Shown here piece by piece: positions 5,451-5,758 of a DNA stretch of 5,758 nt. The stretch is from Candidatus Njordarchaeota archaeon (GTDB taxonomy: Archaea > Thermoproteota > JANJXX01 > Panguiarchaeales > Panguiarchaeaceae): contig JAGSHR010000238.1 of assembly GCA_029855985.1 (NCBI GenBank), positions 1 to 5,758 of the forward strand, in the 5' to 3' direction. Positions within the stretch are counted from its first letter, which is position 1. Every line of letters starts with the position of its first letter. The translations under genes were made by a program, and so were the position numbers. The notes below the pieces were generated by a model. The model did not search any database, was not told where the DNA came from, and saw nothing but the letters and a program-made list of their open reading frames with translations.

Positions 5451-5758
5451 ATGTCAAAACTGACGAAAATTTCAATCGCCGTTCTACTGCTAGGAATCAT
5501 GATGTTGGCTCCCCTAGCGACAAACCATTCCATGGCAATGGCAACAGATAACATGAAGAAATCAATAACACCAAAGCAAGAAGGCGTAGAGGTAACCCTC
5601 AGATTAATGGGTACCGCTGTATCATCCGTAGAAAGAATTGTTAGAATAGTAGCAGACGGAATAGAAAAAGCAGGAATTAAGGTAGAACTAGACCTAGTAG
5701 ACTTCAACACCCTATTAGCTAGACTGGACAGAGGAGACTTCAACGCAGCATTCTTCGG
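5451..5758 (+). CDS. Secreted protein resembling an SBP_bac_5 solute-binding protein (5' part only)
   Basis: The first 102 residues are in the window; the gene continues beyond 5758. A Sec signal peptide is clear: basic MSKLTK, hydrophobic core at about 7-23, and an AMA|T site near residue 31. There is no lipobox Cys. The mature part then reads VEVTLRLMGTA (47-57), VERIVRIVADGIEKAGIKVELDLVDFNTLLARLDRGDFNAAFF (60-102). The pattern 'IGIKVEL..VDF.TLL.RL..GDFDAA' is typical of extracellular peptide- and sugar-binding proteins of SBP_bac_5, but there it belongs to the C-terminal half, after more than 300 residues. The protein may be rearranged, circularly permuted or N-terminally shortened, or belong to a divergent subfamily. 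Proximity to the Dpp-type operon suggests it serves that importer. It has its own promoter candidate. The class assignment rests on motif resemblance only. Confidence 0.75.
   Translation, partial: MSKLTKISIAVLLLGIMMLAPLATNHSMAMATDNMKKSITPKQEGVEVTLRLMGTAVSSVERIVRIVADGIEKAGIKVELDLVDFNTLLARLDRGDFNAAFF

Noticed and set aside
5375..5743. - strand frame opposite the binding-protein gene
   Set aside because: The + strand has an RBS, signal peptide and SBP-like motif; the - strand translation shows none of these.

Overview
The window reads as part of an archaeal chromosome. Every well-supported gene is on the + strand. Four of the six start codons follow a GGTGA Shine-Dalgarno core with 4-5 nt spacing. 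Arginine is mostly AGA/AGG and isoleucine often ATA, the intergenic DNA is AT-rich with box A/TATA-like elements and T-tracts, and the predicted extracytoplasmic proteins are rich in N-X-S/T sequons. This fits a (possibly thermophilic) TACK- or Asgard-type archaeon. The lineage cannot be fixed from the sequence alone.

Positions 1-4618 hold a tightly packed operon for an Opp/Dpp-type ABC importer: possibly the last residues of an upstream gene (ends at 62), an OppC/DppC-type permease (92-1639), a DppD-type ATPase (start corrected to 1645, ends 2664), a DppF-type ATPase (start corrected to 2675, ends 3685) and an unrecognised signal-peptide plus C-terminal-anchor membrane protein (3689-4618). 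Gaps between these genes are 3-10 bp. The partner permease (DppB type) is not visible and probably lies upstream.

Positions 4619-5450 are less dense. A T-rich terminator region follows the operon. A monocistronic-looking gene for a 98-residue two-helix membrane protein with a charged tail comes next (4835-5131), then a 319-bp AT-rich intergenic stretch with a good TATA-box candidate. From 5451 a secreted protein begins and runs off the window; it resembles a solute-binding protein of the SBP_bac_5 class.

A working model is that the secreted binding protein delivers a peptide or oligosaccharide to a DppB/DppC channel powered by the DppD/DppF pair. Two parts are unusual. The permease carries an extra ~220-residue extracellular domain, probably a beta-sandwich of carbohydrate-binding-module type, inserted into its first external loop. 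The binding protein starts, straight after its signal peptide, with a segment that normally lies in the C-terminal part of this family. With the anchored 309-residue protein, these suggest a transporter with a non-standard extracellular substrate-capture apparatus. The substrate is unknown, and 'dipeptide' is only a family label.
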